Source: Pseudoduganella violaceinigra DSM 15887 (GTDB lineage Bacteria; Pseudomonadota; Gammaproteobacteria; Burkholderiales; Burkholderiaceae_D). Taken from it: a DNA stretch of 64,000 nucleotides. How positions within the stretch are numbered: the stretch's first letter is position 1; every line of letters starts with the position of its first letter. The stretch spans positions 248,001 through 312,000 of the forward strand of contig NZ_KE384356.1 of assembly GCF_000425385.1 (NCBI RefSeq), written 5' to 3'. Positions 17,306 through 26,899 of the stretch are shown here, piece after piece. The notes under the pieces were generated by a model, which did not search any database, had not been told where the DNA came from, and saw nothing but the letters and a program-made list of their open reading frames with translations. The position numbers and the translations under genes were made by a program.

Positions 17306-19183
17306 TCAGATTTCAACCTGCGTGCCGAGTTCAATGACACGGTTCGGCGGGATCTGGTAGTAGTCGGCCGCCGCGCGAGCGTTGCGCGACATGGCCACGA
17401 ACAGATGCTCGCGCCACGGGGCCATGCCGTCGCCCGGTGTCGAAATCACGGTTTGGCGGGCGATGAAGAACGAGGTTTCCATCATCTCGAACTTCAGGCC
17501 TTTGGCTTCACATAGCGCCATGATGGCCGGCACATCCGGCTCGTCCTTGAAGCCGTAGTTGATGTTCAACTGATAGCACTCATGTCCCAGCGGCGTGACC
17601 TTTACCTGCTCCGCAGGCGGTACATAAGGTTCTTCGATAATGTGCACGGTGAAGAACACCACGCGTTCATGGATCACCTTATTGTGAGAGAGGTTATGCA
17701 GCAGCGCATGCGGCACGCCATCGCTCTCGCCGCGCAGGAAGACTGCCGTACCGGGTACACGCGTCGGCGGATCCGTGAACAGCGAATCGAGGAAGGCTTC
17801 CAGCGGAATCGCGTGCTTCTCCAGGTTCTTGAAGACAAGGCCACGGCCCGTGCGCCACGTCAGCATGGTCGTAAATAGCGCCGTACCGAGCAGCAGCGGG
17901 AACCAGCCGCCGTGGAACAGCTTCAGCGAAGTCGCGGAGAACAGCGTGATATCGATGACAATGAAGAAGCCGGTCGCACCAAAGCACAAGGCCAGCGGCA
18001 GATTCCAGCGGTAACGGGTCACGAAGAAAGTCAGGATCGTGGTCGCAAGCATGGTCGCCGTGACCGCGATGCCGTAGGCGCCGGCCAGCGCATCCGAAGA
18101 CTGGAACCCTACCACGGCAATCAGCACGACAATCAATTGCAGCCAGTTCACAACAGGAATGTAGATCTGGCCCATTTCGCTTTCCGAGGTGTGCTGGATG
18201 CGCATGCGCGGCAGCATACCCAGCGCGATGGCCTGCTTTGTCATCGAGAAGGTGCCAGAAATCGTCGCCTGCGATGCAATCACCGTAGCGGCCGTCGACA
18301 GGATCACCAGAGGGATCACGCTCCAGCTACCCAATTGGTTGAAGAACGGGTTGGAAATCACCGTCGGATCCTTGATCAGCAGCGCCCCCTGGCCCAGATA
18401 GTTCACCGCCAACGCCGGGAAGCAGACCAGGAACCAGGCAAAGCGGATCGGCTTCTTGCCGAAGTGACCCATGTCGGCGTACAAGGCTTCCGCGCCGGTG
18501 AACGCCAGCACGACCGCACCGAGGGCCACGAACGCCACCATCCCATGCGAGAACAGGAAGGTGAACGCATGCACCGGATTCAGCGCTGCCAAAATCGCCG
18601 GCTCTTTGACGATATTGACGACGCCCATCGCCGCCAGCGCCACAAACCACAGCGCCATAATTGGGCCAAAGAAACGGCCGATGCCGGCCGTCCCGTGGCG
18701 CTGCACGGCGTACAGGCTGACCAGCACAAGGATGGTGAGCGGAACGATGAATTTTTCCAGGCCGGGCGCGGCAACTTCCAGACCCTCGATCGCCGAGAGC
18801 ACCGAAATCGCCGGCGTGATCACACTGTCGCCGTAAAACATGGTCGCGCCGAACGTGCCAATCAACAGCAGCGGGAAATGCCATTTCGGCGCAGCCTTGT
18901 GCACCGAGTTCAGTGCCAGCGCCATCAGGGCCATGATGCCGCCTTCGCCGCGGTTATCGGCGCGTAACATCAAGGTGACATATTTAAGGGAGACAATCAT
19001 CGTCAGGCCCCAGAAGATCAGGGAGACGATTCCGAGGAGGTTTTCCTGGTTCAGCGGCAGGCCATGGGCCGGGTCGAAGATGGTTTTGAGGGTATAGAGG
19101 GGGCTGGTACCGATATCGCCATAGACAATGCCAATGGCTGCAAGCGTCAACGCTGCGACGCTGCTTTTCTTATGTTCAGACAA
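17306..19183 (-). CDS. kup: Low-affinity potassium transport protein Kup
   Basis: A K+/H+ symporter of the KUP/HAK/KT family with about 12 membrane segments and a cytoplasmic C-terminal domain (from ~450). It is recognised by IGIVYGDIGTSPLYTLK near the start, FYGDSVITPAISVLSAIEG, and the long LFATTMLT-like region before the soluble tail. The TTG at 19183 is chosen: a GGGTGA ribosome-binding sequence lies 6 bases upstream and the 625-residue product (MSEHKKSSVAALTLAA) matches the usual 620-630. An in-frame ATG at 19219 would add 12 residues. It is divergent from rarD. Confidence 0.95.
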   Translation of the reverse strand: MSEHKKSSVAALTLAAIGIVYGDIGTSPLYTLKTIFDPAHGLPLNQENLLGIVSLIFWGLTMIVSLKYVTLMLRADNRGEGGIMALMALALNSVHKAAPKWHFPLLLIGTFGATMFYGDSVITPAISVLSAIEGLEVAAPGLEKFIVPLTILVLVSLYAVQRHGTAGIGRFFGPIMALWFVALAAMGVVNIVKEPAILAALNPVHAFTFLFSHGMVAFVALGAVVLAFTGAEALYADMGHFGKKPIRFAWFLVCFPALAVNYLGQGALLIKDPTVISNPFFNQLGSWSVIPLVILSTAATVIASQATISGTFSMTKQAIALGMLPRMRIQHTSESEMGQIYIPVVNWLQLIVVLIAVVGFQSSDALAGAYGIAVTATMLATTILTFFVTRYRWNLPLALCFGATGFFIVIDITLFSATSLKLFHGGWFPLLLGTALFTTMLTWRTGRGLVFKNLEKHAIPLEAFLDSLFTDPPTRVPGTAVFLRGESDGVPHALLHNLSHNKVIHERVVFFTVHIIEEPYVPPAEQVKVTPLGHECYQLNINYGFKDEPDVPAIMALCEAKGLKFEMMETSFFIARQTVISTPGDGMAPWREHLFVAMSRNARAAADYYQIPPNRVIELGTQVEI

Positions 19184-19318
19184 GATTTCACCCAAAAGTG
19201 GTTTTGGTGCATCGCACAATAGGCCAGTTATCGGCCTTTTGCAAGTTTTTTACATCGCCGGTGAAAAATTGGCGAATGTGCTATTTTCCACCTTTACGCA
19301 AAGAAAATCACTGCTCTC

Positions 19319-20194
19319 ATGAATACCGGCATGCTGTACGCCGCAGGCGCTTTCCTGTCCTGGGGACTCTTCCCGCTCTATTTCCATGCGATCAAGAATG
19401 TGCCCGCGTCGGAAATCCTCGCGCACCGCATGGCTTGGTCGCTGGTCTTCCTGATGCTCGTGCTGACCGTGCGCCGCCAATGGAAATGGCTGCCGGACGT
19501 GTTGCGCAAACCCAAGGTGGTGGCCAGTTTCCTGGCCAGCGCTTTCCTGCTGAGCGCGAACTGGTTCGTCTACATCTGGGCGGTGAACAACGGCCATGTG
19601 GTGGATGCCAGCCTGGGCTACTTCATCAATCCCCTGGTGAATGTGCTGCTGGGCATGCTGGTGCTGAAGGAAAAGCTGCGCCGCGGCCAATGGCTTGCAA
19701 TCGGCGTGGCGGCCACCGGCGTCGCCTGGCTGACCTGGCAGGCTGGCCAGGTACCCTATATCGCCCTGGTGCTGGCCCTGAGCTTTGGCGCCTATGGCCT
19801 GCTGCGCAAAACTGCCGCGCTGGCGGCGCTCGAAGGACTCTCGTTTGAAACCCTGATCCTCTTCCCGCTGGCGGTGGCCTACCTCGGCTGGCTGGTGGTT
19901 CACGGGCAGAGCGTGTTCCTGAACGCCGAGTCCGACAGCACGCGTTGGCTGCTGGCGGCTGCCGGCCCAACCACGGCCATTCCGCTGCTGCTGTTTGCGG
20001 CCGGGGCGCGCCGCATCCCGATGTCGGTGCTGGGGATGTTGCAATACATGTCGCCTTCGCTGCAAATGCTGCTCGGCGTTTGGGTCTTTCACGAGGCGTT
20101 TTCATCCACCCGCCTGGCAGGTTTCCTGTTCATCTGGAGCGCGCTGCTGATCTACATGCTCGAGGGTTGGTTGATCAGCAGAAAAACGACTTGA
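19319..20194 (+). CDS. rarD: RarD-type EamA family transporter
   Basis: A 291-residue inner-membrane protein with ten hydrophobic segments in two EamA repeats. It closely follows the RarD pattern: LSWGLFPLYFHAIKNVPASEILAHR, NWFVYIWAVNNGHVVDASLGYFINPL, GPTTAIPLLLFAAGARRIPMSVLGMLQY. RarD is named for a chloramphenicol-sensitivity phenotype. The family exports small metabolites and its natural substrate is not settled. It has its own 135-base divergent upstream region shared with kup. Confidence 0.9.
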   Translation: MNTGMLYAAGAFLSWGLFPLYFHAIKNVPASEILAHRMAWSLVFLMLVLTVRRQWKWLPDVLRKPKVVASFLASAFLLSANWFVYIWAVNNGHVVDASLGYFINPLVNVLLGMLVLKEKLRRGQWLAIGVAATGVAWLTWQAGQVPYIALVLALSFGAYGLLRKTAALAALEGLSFETLILFPLAVAYLGWLVVHGQSVFLNAESDSTRWLLAAAGPTTAIPLLLFAAGARRIPMSVLGMLQYMSPSLQMLLGVWVFHEAFSSTRLAGFLFIWSALLIYMLEGWLISRKTT

Positions 20195-20298
20195 GTGTCG
20201 AGAAACTTTACATCGTTTGGTACTCGCATAACTGCAATTTCCATCGCTCAATAAAGTTTCGCATACGGATCAAGGACATGCGTAAAGGAAAGGCCTTC

Positions 20299-20314
20299 GG
20301 GCACACTTTATGCT
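20299..20314 (+). promoter_or_regulatory. Sigma-54-like promoter of the PEP-CTERM gene
   Basis: GGGCACACTTTATGCT fits the sigma-54 consensus TGGCACG-N4-TTGCW, with the invariant GG (20300-20301) and GC (20312-20313) separated by exactly ten bases. Transcription would start near 20325, giving a leader of about 28 bases. Upstream, TCGCATA occurs at 20224 and again at 20259, and an inverted-like ATGCGTAAA at 20278. These are possible activator sites. Confidence 0.6.
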
Positions 20315-20352
20315 TATCAGTTGGTATCCAATAGTCCAACATGGAGTCGTCA

Positions 20353-21159
20353 ATGAAAAGCACAAGAATCGTCGCCGGTATCGCCGCCCTGCTCTGCGCT
20401 GTATCCGCACAGGCCGCTCAAATTTCGCTCACCAGCACGGTCTTGCTCGGCAATACGCTGACGAACGGTCAAAGCCAGAATGTCCAGGTCAACGTGAACA
20501 GCTTGCTTGCCGGCACCGGTTTTGCCAGCAATTCGATCGTTTCCGGCTTGCTGACGGTGACCGGCTTCTCCGATCCGGATTACGCCCCCGTGTTTGCGAC
20601 CGGAGGCGGTGGCTATGTCCAGGAAGCGACTACCACCCACCAGTACAAGTCCTGCAACCCCAACGGCAAGAACTGCACGACCAAGACGGTGACGGACAAG
20701 AACCACGTCAAATACGCAACCAACAATCACCTCGACCTGGTGGCCGACACCATGGTGGTCAAGGCGGGTGACGCGTCCGAAAGCGATTCGGTCAGCGACT
20801 TTAACGAGAGCACCACCGATTACGGCAGCCGGGTATGGGAAAAGACCACTGGCAGCGACAATGGCGGCTATAACTTCTTTTACCACCGCAACCGCGACCA
20901 TTACCTGTCCGTCAGCGGCGCGCTGGAAGTACTGCTGGACCTCGACGCCAAGGCCCTGGGCGACCTCGGTGCGGATGGCATCCTGAACCTGTCCATCAGC
21001 TCCTATCTGGGCCAGTTCAAGGTCTACGACGTGCGCCTGGACTTCGTGGCCGAAAAAGCCAACCCGGCCGACGACGTGCAGGTCCCTGTTCCGACCAGCC
21101 TGCTGCTGACCGGCCTGGGCCTGGCTGCCCTGGCTACGGTGCGCCGCCGCAAGGCATAA
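20353..21159 (+). CDS. PEP-CTERM sorting-domain exported protein (VPVP variant)
   Basis: A 268-residue secreted protein. It has a signal peptide (MKSTRIVAGIAALLCAVSAQA), then a Ser/Thr/Asn-rich body with one Cys pair (KSCNPNGKNCTTK), and a C-terminal sorting tail of motif VPVPTS, hydrophobic helix LLLTGLGLAALATV and basic RRRKA. This is the exosortase PEP-CTERM layout, with Val in place of the usual Glu (VPEP). Such proteins are exported, cleaved and linked to exopolysaccharide or biofilm matrix. The ATG at 20353 is preferred over 20341 because GGAG lies 4-8 bases before it. The sigma-54-like promoter and a strong terminator isolate it as a single-gene unit. No exosortase gene is in the window. 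Confidence 0.82.
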   Translation: MKSTRIVAGIAALLCAVSAQAAQISLTSTVLLGNTLTNGQSQNVQVNVNSLLAGTGFASNSIVSGLLTVTGFSDPDYAPVFATGGGGYVQEATTTHQYKSCNPNGKNCTTKTVTDKNHVKYATNNHLDLVADTMVVKAGDASESDSVSDFNESTTDYGSRVWEKTTGSDNGGYNFFYHRNRDHYLSVSGALEVLLDLDAKALGDLGADGILNLSISSYLGQFKVYDVRLDFVAEKANPADDVQVPVPTSLLLTGLGLAALATVRRRKA

Positions 21160-21183
21160 AAAGCCGCTCCCCGGCATGGAAGA

Positions 21184-21208
21184 AACCCGGCAAGCGCCGG
21201 GTTTTTTT
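21184..21208 (+). terminator. Rho-independent terminator of the PEP-CTERM gene
   Basis: The 8-bp stem AACCCGGC (21184-21191) / GCCGGGTT (21196-21203) has an AAGC loop and runs into seven consecutive T (21202-21208). It is a textbook intrinsic terminator 25 bases after the stop. Confidence 0.92.
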
Positions 21209-21259
21209 ATGGGCGATTGGTTAAAATCGCTACCCCAAAAGTCGGAATGCAAGGTTGAA

Positions 21260-21985
21260 ATGCACATCAGAACGGCGATCATTGCCATTATTTGTTTGTT
21301 CGCTGCGGGATCGGTCCCGGCTGGCGAGTTGTCCAGCTTACGCGTAGATCTTGACGGAGATGGGAAAGCGGAAATCATCAAAGTTTCGACGTTTCCGACT
21401 CCGGAAGCCGGCCGCTCGCGGGCTGCTGTGACAATTGGCACTGCAAAGTATTCTGCCGAGTTCTTTTCCGCCGAGCTCGATGTTCCCGAATTACGCGTAG
21501 TCGCGCTTGACCGCGAACGCCGACAACGGCAACTCCTCCTCACAACCCAGGAGCCGGCTTGGTGCATTCACCATTTGCTGTCCTATGTGGGGCATAAACT
21601 TATTCCACTCTTGAAATTCAACTCTGGTCCGACTTGCCAAGCCCCACTCACCAGCGGTGGTGAGGTCAGAGTCACTACCTGGCAAGGTTTTTGGGACAAA
21701 GAAGACCGGTATTTCTTGAACTTGGAGGGTACCGCGCTTGTCGCAGTAAAAGATAACAAGTTCAGCCTTTCCGCCTCTGGCGCTGCGGCGAAAACGTTTC
21801 AATTGCAAGGCGCAGAGTGCCCGGCAAAATCGGTTCTGCCAAATGCGTACGTCCGCGTAACTCTCTATGACGCCGAATCCAGGAGCTATCGCGTAGAAAC
21901 GTCGGATGGCGGTTGCGGCTGGCTTCCCGCTGTCGACGTGGACACAAGCGACGGACTGATCAAAGAATTGCCATGGGCCGGCTGA
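21260..21985 (+). CDS. Hypothetical exported protein with a DxDxDG calcium-type loop
   Basis: I do not recognise this 241-residue protein. A signal peptide (MHIRTAIIAIICLFAAGSVPAG) precedes LRVDLDGDGKAEIIKV, where Asp30, Asp32, Asp34 and Glu38 form an EF-hand/dockerin-like calcium loop of the kind seen in VCBS/FG-GAP proteins. The body has five Cys (CIHHLL, TCQA, AECPAK, GGCGW). The C-terminal YVRVTLYDAESRSYRVET...GWLP looks like an SH3-type strand pair. Base composition is visibly lower in GC than its neighbours, suggesting later acquisition. The ATG at 21260 is chosen because it starts the signal peptide. An open frame continues upstream into the terminator and is rejected. It is 50 bases upstream of ettA. 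Confidence 0.6.
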   Translation: MHIRTAIIAIICLFAAGSVPAGELSSLRVDLDGDGKAEIIKVSTFPTPEAGRSRAAVTIGTAKYSAEFFSAELDVPELRVVALDRERRQRQLLLTTQEPAWCIHHLLSYVGHKLIPLLKFNSGPTCQAPLTSGGEVRVTTWQGFWDKEDRYFLNLEGTALVAVKDNKFSLSASGAAAKTFQLQGAECPAKSVLPNAYVRVTLYDAESRSYRVETSDGGCGWLPAVDVDTSDGLIKELPWAG

Positions 21986-22035
21986 CCGTTGTTTTGCTAA
22001 ACTAGCGCCTTTACGAACCGACAAGAACACATACC

Positions 22036-23703
<1,668 letters not shown>

Positions 23704-23718
23704 GAAACCGGTAAGGCA

Positions 23719-23742
23719 GGGTCTGACCCAAGGGTCAGACCC
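23719..23742. repeat. GGGTCTGACCC / GGGTCAGACCC palindromic repeat, copy 1
   Basis: Two 11-mers, GGGTCTGACCC (23719-23729) and GGGTCAGACCC (23732-23742), are separated by AA. They are exact reverse complements of each other and form a long hairpin 16 bases after ettA. Each 11-mer is itself a GGGTC-n-GACCC near-palindrome. Confidence 0.85.
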
Positions 23743-23787
23743 CGTTGTGCCGAAGCCAGCGGTCAAGGTTAGCCGCGAGATCATTCA

Positions 23788-23811
23788 GGGTCAGACCCTT
23801 GGGTCTGACCC
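23788..23811. repeat. GGGTCAGACCC / GGGTCTGACCC palindromic repeat, copy 2
   Basis: GGGTCAGACCC (23788-23798), TT, then GGGTCTGACCC (23801-23811). The order is swapped relative to copy 1, which lies 45 bases upstream. The two copies fill most of the 137-base gap between ettA and the DUF6265 gene. Confidence 0.85.
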
Positions 23812-23840
23812 TGGTTTACCGGTTTTAAGAGGAAGGCAAT

Positions 23841-24314
23841 ATGCGCAAGCAATTCCTTTGCGGCCTGCTATTAGCCAGTGCAGGCGCGATCGCACACGAA
23901 GCACCGCTGGAAAAGCTGTCCTGGCTGGCCGGTTGCTGGTCGCAAACGGGGGCGGAAAAGGGCTCGGTGGAAATGTGGACCCTGCCCGCCGGCGGCACCA
24001 TGCTCGGCGTGGCCCGCATCGTCAAGGATGGCAAGACGGTGGAATGGGAACACACCATGATCCGCGAAACCGAACCGGGTATCTGGTCCTATGTGGCCAA
24101 GCCGGGCCGGCAGCCGGAAGCCGCTTTCCCGATCAAGTCGATCGGCGATGGGGAGGTGGTGTTTGAGAACCCGCAACATGACTTCCCGCAGCGGATTGTT
24201 TACCAGCGCGATGGCGCCGATGGCCTCAAAGCGCGGATCGAAGGCGTATCGAAGGGCAAGGAAAAATCCTTCGATTACCCTATGCAGCGGACGCAATGTC
24301 CGACTGGAAGGTGA
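23841..24314 (+). CDS. DUF6265-family exported protein
   Basis: A 157-residue protein with a signal peptide (MRKQFLCGLLLASAGAIA). The DUF6265 pattern follows: LSWLAGCWSQ, VEMWTLPAGGTMLGVARIV, VFENPQHDFPQRIVYQRDG and a final Cys. It is a lipocalin-like beta-barrel by pattern, and the function is unknown. A GAGGAAGG ribosome-binding sequence precedes the ATG. Upstream lies the palindromic repeat pair. It is convergent with the outer-membrane protein gene across about 100 bases. Confidence 0.75.
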   Translation: MRKQFLCGLLLASAGAIAHEAPLEKLSWLAGCWSQTGAEKGSVEMWTLPAGGTMLGVARIVKDGKTVEWEHTMIRETEPGIWSYVAKPGRQPEAAFPIKSIGDGEVVFENPQHDFPQRIVYQRDGADGLKARIEGVSKGKEKSFDYPMQRTQCPTGR

Positions 24315-24415
24315 GGCGGGCACAAGGACTTGGGCAGCGCAAGGCTGCCATGGTCGCGCCCGGCCTCGATCGGTACTTTGCGGGGGGAAGCAGCTGAACT
24401 GCCCTCCCCCTCGAC

Positions 24416-25000
24416 TCAGAAGCTTGCCTTGACGCCCAGATTGAACGCGCCTTTGCGGCGGCCCTGGTCAATGTCGTTCTTGCCGAAGTGTTCGTACTCC
24501 AGCACGCCCGAGACTTTGTCGGTGAAGGCGTATTCAGCGCCAACCGCGGCGTACAGTGCGTTACGGCTGCTATCGCCGTTGTAGGCGGAAGCCAGGCCGG
24601 TCGCGCGCACGTCGTTCTTGTTGTGCGCCACACCCAGCTTGCCGGTCAGCGCAACCTGCTGGTTGATCGGGAAGGTGCCCTTGCCGGCCAGATAGAAGGA
24701 CTTGGCTTTGCCTTCGATGCTGCCGGTGCCGGCGCCGGTGGTGTAGTTGTACGACTGTTTGCCGAAGTCTACGTAACCGGCTTCCACGCCCCAGGTTTTG
24801 TCGATCTGCACGCCGCCGAAGATCTTGCCACCGTATTCGGTGCTCTTCTTGTCGCCATTGCTGGTGTCGTTAGGCAGGGTGTACTTGTTCGAATTGGCCA
24901 CCACGCCGGCGCCGACATACGGCTTCAGTTCCTGCGCCTGGACAGAAGCTGCACCGAGGGCAGCGGCGGTAGCGATAAGTGCGAATGCGATTTTTTTCAT
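24416..25000 (-). CDS. Outer-membrane beta-barrel protein (OmpW/OmpA-barrel-like)
   Basis: A 194-residue protein with a signal peptide (MKKIAFALIATAAALGAASVQA, cleavage after VQA). Alternating strands typical of an eight-stranded outer-membrane barrel follow: LKPYVGAGVVANSNKYTL, GKIFGGVQIDKTWGVEAGYVDFG, FYLAGKGTFPINQQVALTGKLGVA. It ends with a C-terminal Phe (GVKASF), the signal for barrel assembly. No ligand-specific motif is visible. It is the opacity/OmpA-barrel type common in Betaproteobacteria and stands alone between convergent and same-strand neighbours. Confidence 0.82.
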   Translation of the reverse strand: MKKIAFALIATAAALGAASVQAQELKPYVGAGVVANSNKYTLPNDTSNGDKKSTEYGGKIFGGVQIDKTWGVEAGYVDFGKQSYNYTTGAGTGSIEGKAKSFYLAGKGTFPINQQVALTGKLGVAHNKNDVRATGLASAYNGDSSRNALYAAVGAEYAFTDKVSGVLEYEHFGKNDIDQGRRKGAFNLGVKASF

Positions 25001-25184
25001 GTTCGTGATCTCTCAGCAAAAGTGAATTGGACTTGCCTGTGATCGCGCTTCGTCTGAGGAAGTGCGATGGAAAACACGATAACACTGCCAAAAGTTCAAG
25101 GGGGAGACGAACTGGTAAGAATTGTGTGGAATTGTAAGTGCGCTTGAATTGCCAAGGTTCGGCACAAGATACGGACATTTGGCT

Positions 25185-25778
25185 TCAGATGAGCCGAAAT
25201 GTGAGATTAATGCGCGCGCCGCAGGCTTGGCGCTCTTTATTGACGCCGTGCCGCCAGCAATGCTGGAGTTTTCCCGCCATCAGCAGCAGGCTGCCATCGG
25301 TCAGATCGATCTTCACGGTTTTTGGCAGCTTTTTGTGCTTCAGGATAAAGGTGCGGGTGGCGCCAAAGCTGACCGAGGCGATGGCGGGCTGCGGGCCCAG
25401 TTCCGCTTCGTCATCGCTGTGGAAGCCCATGCTGTCCTGCTCGTTGCGGTAATAGTTCAACAGCACACTGTTGAAGCGTTTGCCGCTGGCAGCCTCGACA
25501 GCCCGCTTGATCTCCAGCTGCAGCGGGGTGAACGGCAGAGGTTCAAAGGTGCGGCCGGAATAGGTATAGCGCTGCTCGCCGTACCAGGCACTCAGGCGCG
25601 GCTGCGCCACTTCCCGCCCGAATAGGAAAATCGTTTCCGCCTTCCATGCCGTTTCCTCCAACAGCCGCTGCATAACTTCAGCGTTATCCACAACGAGCGG
25701 CAGCTGCTGCATGAAATACAGTTCGCCATCCTCGATCGGAATGGGTAATAGCTCAGCTTCGGCGGAAAACAGGTCCAT
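25185..25778 (-). CDS. AlkB-family 2-oxoglutarate/Fe(II) DNA repair dioxygenase
   Basis: A 197-residue AlkB homologue of the short (ABH2/3-like) type that would oxidatively demethylate 1-methyladenine and 3-methylcytosine. Iron ligands are His120 and Asp122 (MGFHSDDE) and His177 (HCWRHGV). The 2-oxoglutarate-binding Arg residues are in ARINLTFR (Arg189, Arg195). NYYRNEQDSMGFHSDDE is the characteristic stretch. The ATG at 25778 is chosen because it starts MDLFSAEAELLPI. It is divergent from the molybdopterin-fold gene with only 18 bases between the start codons. Confidence 0.9.
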   Translation of the reverse strand: MDLFSAEAELLPIPIEDGELYFMQQLPLVVDNAEVMQRLLEETAWKAETIFLFGREVAQPRLSAWYGEQRYTYSGRTFEPLPFTPLQLEIKRAVEAASGKRFNSVLLNYYRNEQDSMGFHSDDEAELGPQPAIASVSFGATRTFILKHKKLPKTVKIDLTDGSLLLMAGKLQHCWRHGVNKERQACGARINLTFRLI

Positions 25779-25784
25779 ACACGT

Positions 25785-25791
25785 TATGATA
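25785..25791. promoter_or_regulatory. Possible shared bidirectional -10 element
   Basis: TATGATA reads as TATGAT on the plus strand (25785-25790) and TATCAT on the minus strand (25791-25786), both 5/6 matches to TATAAT. Each lies 6-7 bases before a start codon (plus ATG at 25797, minus ATG at 25778), where transcription would begin. Convincing -35 hexamers are not visible. Confidence 0.35.
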
Positions 25792-25796
25792 TCGCA

Positions 25797-26375
25797 ATGA
25801 ATAAACGTCACTTCCTTGGCGCCGTGGCAGCGGCCGGCGCCCTCCCGTCCCTGGCCGTCGCTGCGCCCAAGTCCGAACGCGGTCCGGCGCTGCTGACCGT
25901 GACCGGGGCGATTGCCAAACCCAACCGCGGCAGCTTTGACCGCGTGGCCGACCAGATGATGCAGCGCCAGCACCTGAGCTTCGACAAGGCGTTCACCTTT
26001 GATTTTGCGGCACTGGCGGCCATGCCATCGATCACCATCAAGCCGACGCTGGAATACGATAGCCGCCCGCACACGCTGTCCGGTCCGCTGCTGGCGGATG
26101 TGCTGAAGGCCGCCGGCGCGCAAACCCATGACAACAGCAAGCTGCTACTGCGGGCGGTGGATGGCTATGCTGCGGCGGTGCCGATGTCGCGCGTCAAGGC
26201 GCAGCGCTACATCGTTGCCACGCACCTGGACGGCGCGCCGATGGCGCTGGGGGGATTGGGTCCGCTATGGGCAATCTACGACGCCGATCGCGTGCCTGAG
26301 ATGGCCAGCAAGCCCGTGGGCGAACGCTTTGGCGCTTGCCCCTGGGCCCTGTATCACATCGAGGTTCAGGCGTAA
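25797..26375 (+). CDS. Small exported molybdopterin-fold (SUOX-like) domain protein
   Basis: A 192-residue protein with a signal-like N-terminus (MNKRHFLGAVAAAGALPSLAVAA), followed by a single oxidoreductase molybdopterin-binding type domain (LLTVTGAIAKPN, FDFAALAAMPSITIKPTLEYD, LLRAVDGYAAAVPMSRV, GGLGPLWAIYD). The Cys that ligates molybdenum in sulfite oxidase-type enzymes is not present. The only mature Cys is near the end (GACPWALYH). It is therefore probably not a classical molybdoenzyme, and the role is unknown. It overlaps the next minus-strand gene tail-to-tail by 10 bases. Confidence 0.7.
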   Translation: MNKRHFLGAVAAAGALPSLAVAAPKSERGPALLTVTGAIAKPNRGSFDRVADQMMQRQHLSFDKAFTFDFAALAAMPSITIKPTLEYDSRPHTLSGPLLADVLKAAGAQTHDNSKLLLRAVDGYAAAVPMSRVKAQRYIVATHLDGAPMALGGLGPLWAIYDADRVPEMASKPVGERFGACPWALYHIEVQA

Positions 26376-26728
26376 GCTTCGGCCAGCGACATCACCCGCG
26401 GGGTGATCTCCACCCCGATGTCGCCGAAGATCTTGTTGATGATGGCCATATTGGCTTCGGCTTCATCCACCTTCCAGCCATTGAACAGGTCGGTGCCGTC
26501 TTTCTGGAAATGCAGGTCCAGCACCTTGCCGCGGTCTTTGTGGGTATAGCCGGAGCTGTGCACTTGCTTGAAGCCGCCGGCAGCCAGCGCTTCCAGCACG
26601 GCGGTCGGTGGATTGTCCGGGTCGGTTGCCATGTACACACCGAAAGTCTTGCCAGGCGGCTTGGCGGCGATGTCAACTTCGTAGATGCCAGGCGCCTTGG
26701 TGACAGATGTGGATTTCAAAAATAACAT
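26366..26728 (-). CDS. Hypothetical 120-residue protein
   Basis: I do not recognise a named family. The protein opens MLFLKSTSVTKAPGIYEVDIAAKPPGK, has two alpha/beta-like stretches (AVLEALAAGGFKQVHSSGY and VLDLHFQKDGTDLFNGWKVDEAEANMAI, quoted in parts) and ends ITPRVMSLAEAYA. There is no signal peptide, Cys or membrane segment. The coding-like composition, a start with good context and tail-to-tail packing against the molybdopterin-fold gene support it as real. About 170 bases upstream of it hold no recognisable gene. Confidence 0.55.
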   Translation of the reverse strand: MLFLKSTSVTKAPGIYEVDIAAKPPGKTFGVYMATDPDNPPTAVLEALAAGGFKQVHSSGYTHKDRGKVLDLHFQKDGTDLFNGWKVDEAEANMAIINKIFGDIGVEITPRVMSLAEAYA

Positions 26729-26899
26729 AGCGTTCCCCTAGAACTTTATGGCATTCCCCAATTGGACTAGCTTATTGCTAATGGCTAGGTTTGTCACCAG
26801 TCCGCGCTAATCTTTTTGCTCCACCACAACAAAAGCCGGGGCAAAGGTCATTACCTTCCCTTCAACTATACTTTTGCACTGCTGATTTGCAAGGGGGCC

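Noticed and set aside
24325..24415. Possible bidirectional terminator between the DUF6265 and barrel-protein genes
   Set aside because: GGGGG/CCCCC and GCAG/CTGC can pair, but only with a 3x3 internal loop and no T-run on either side.
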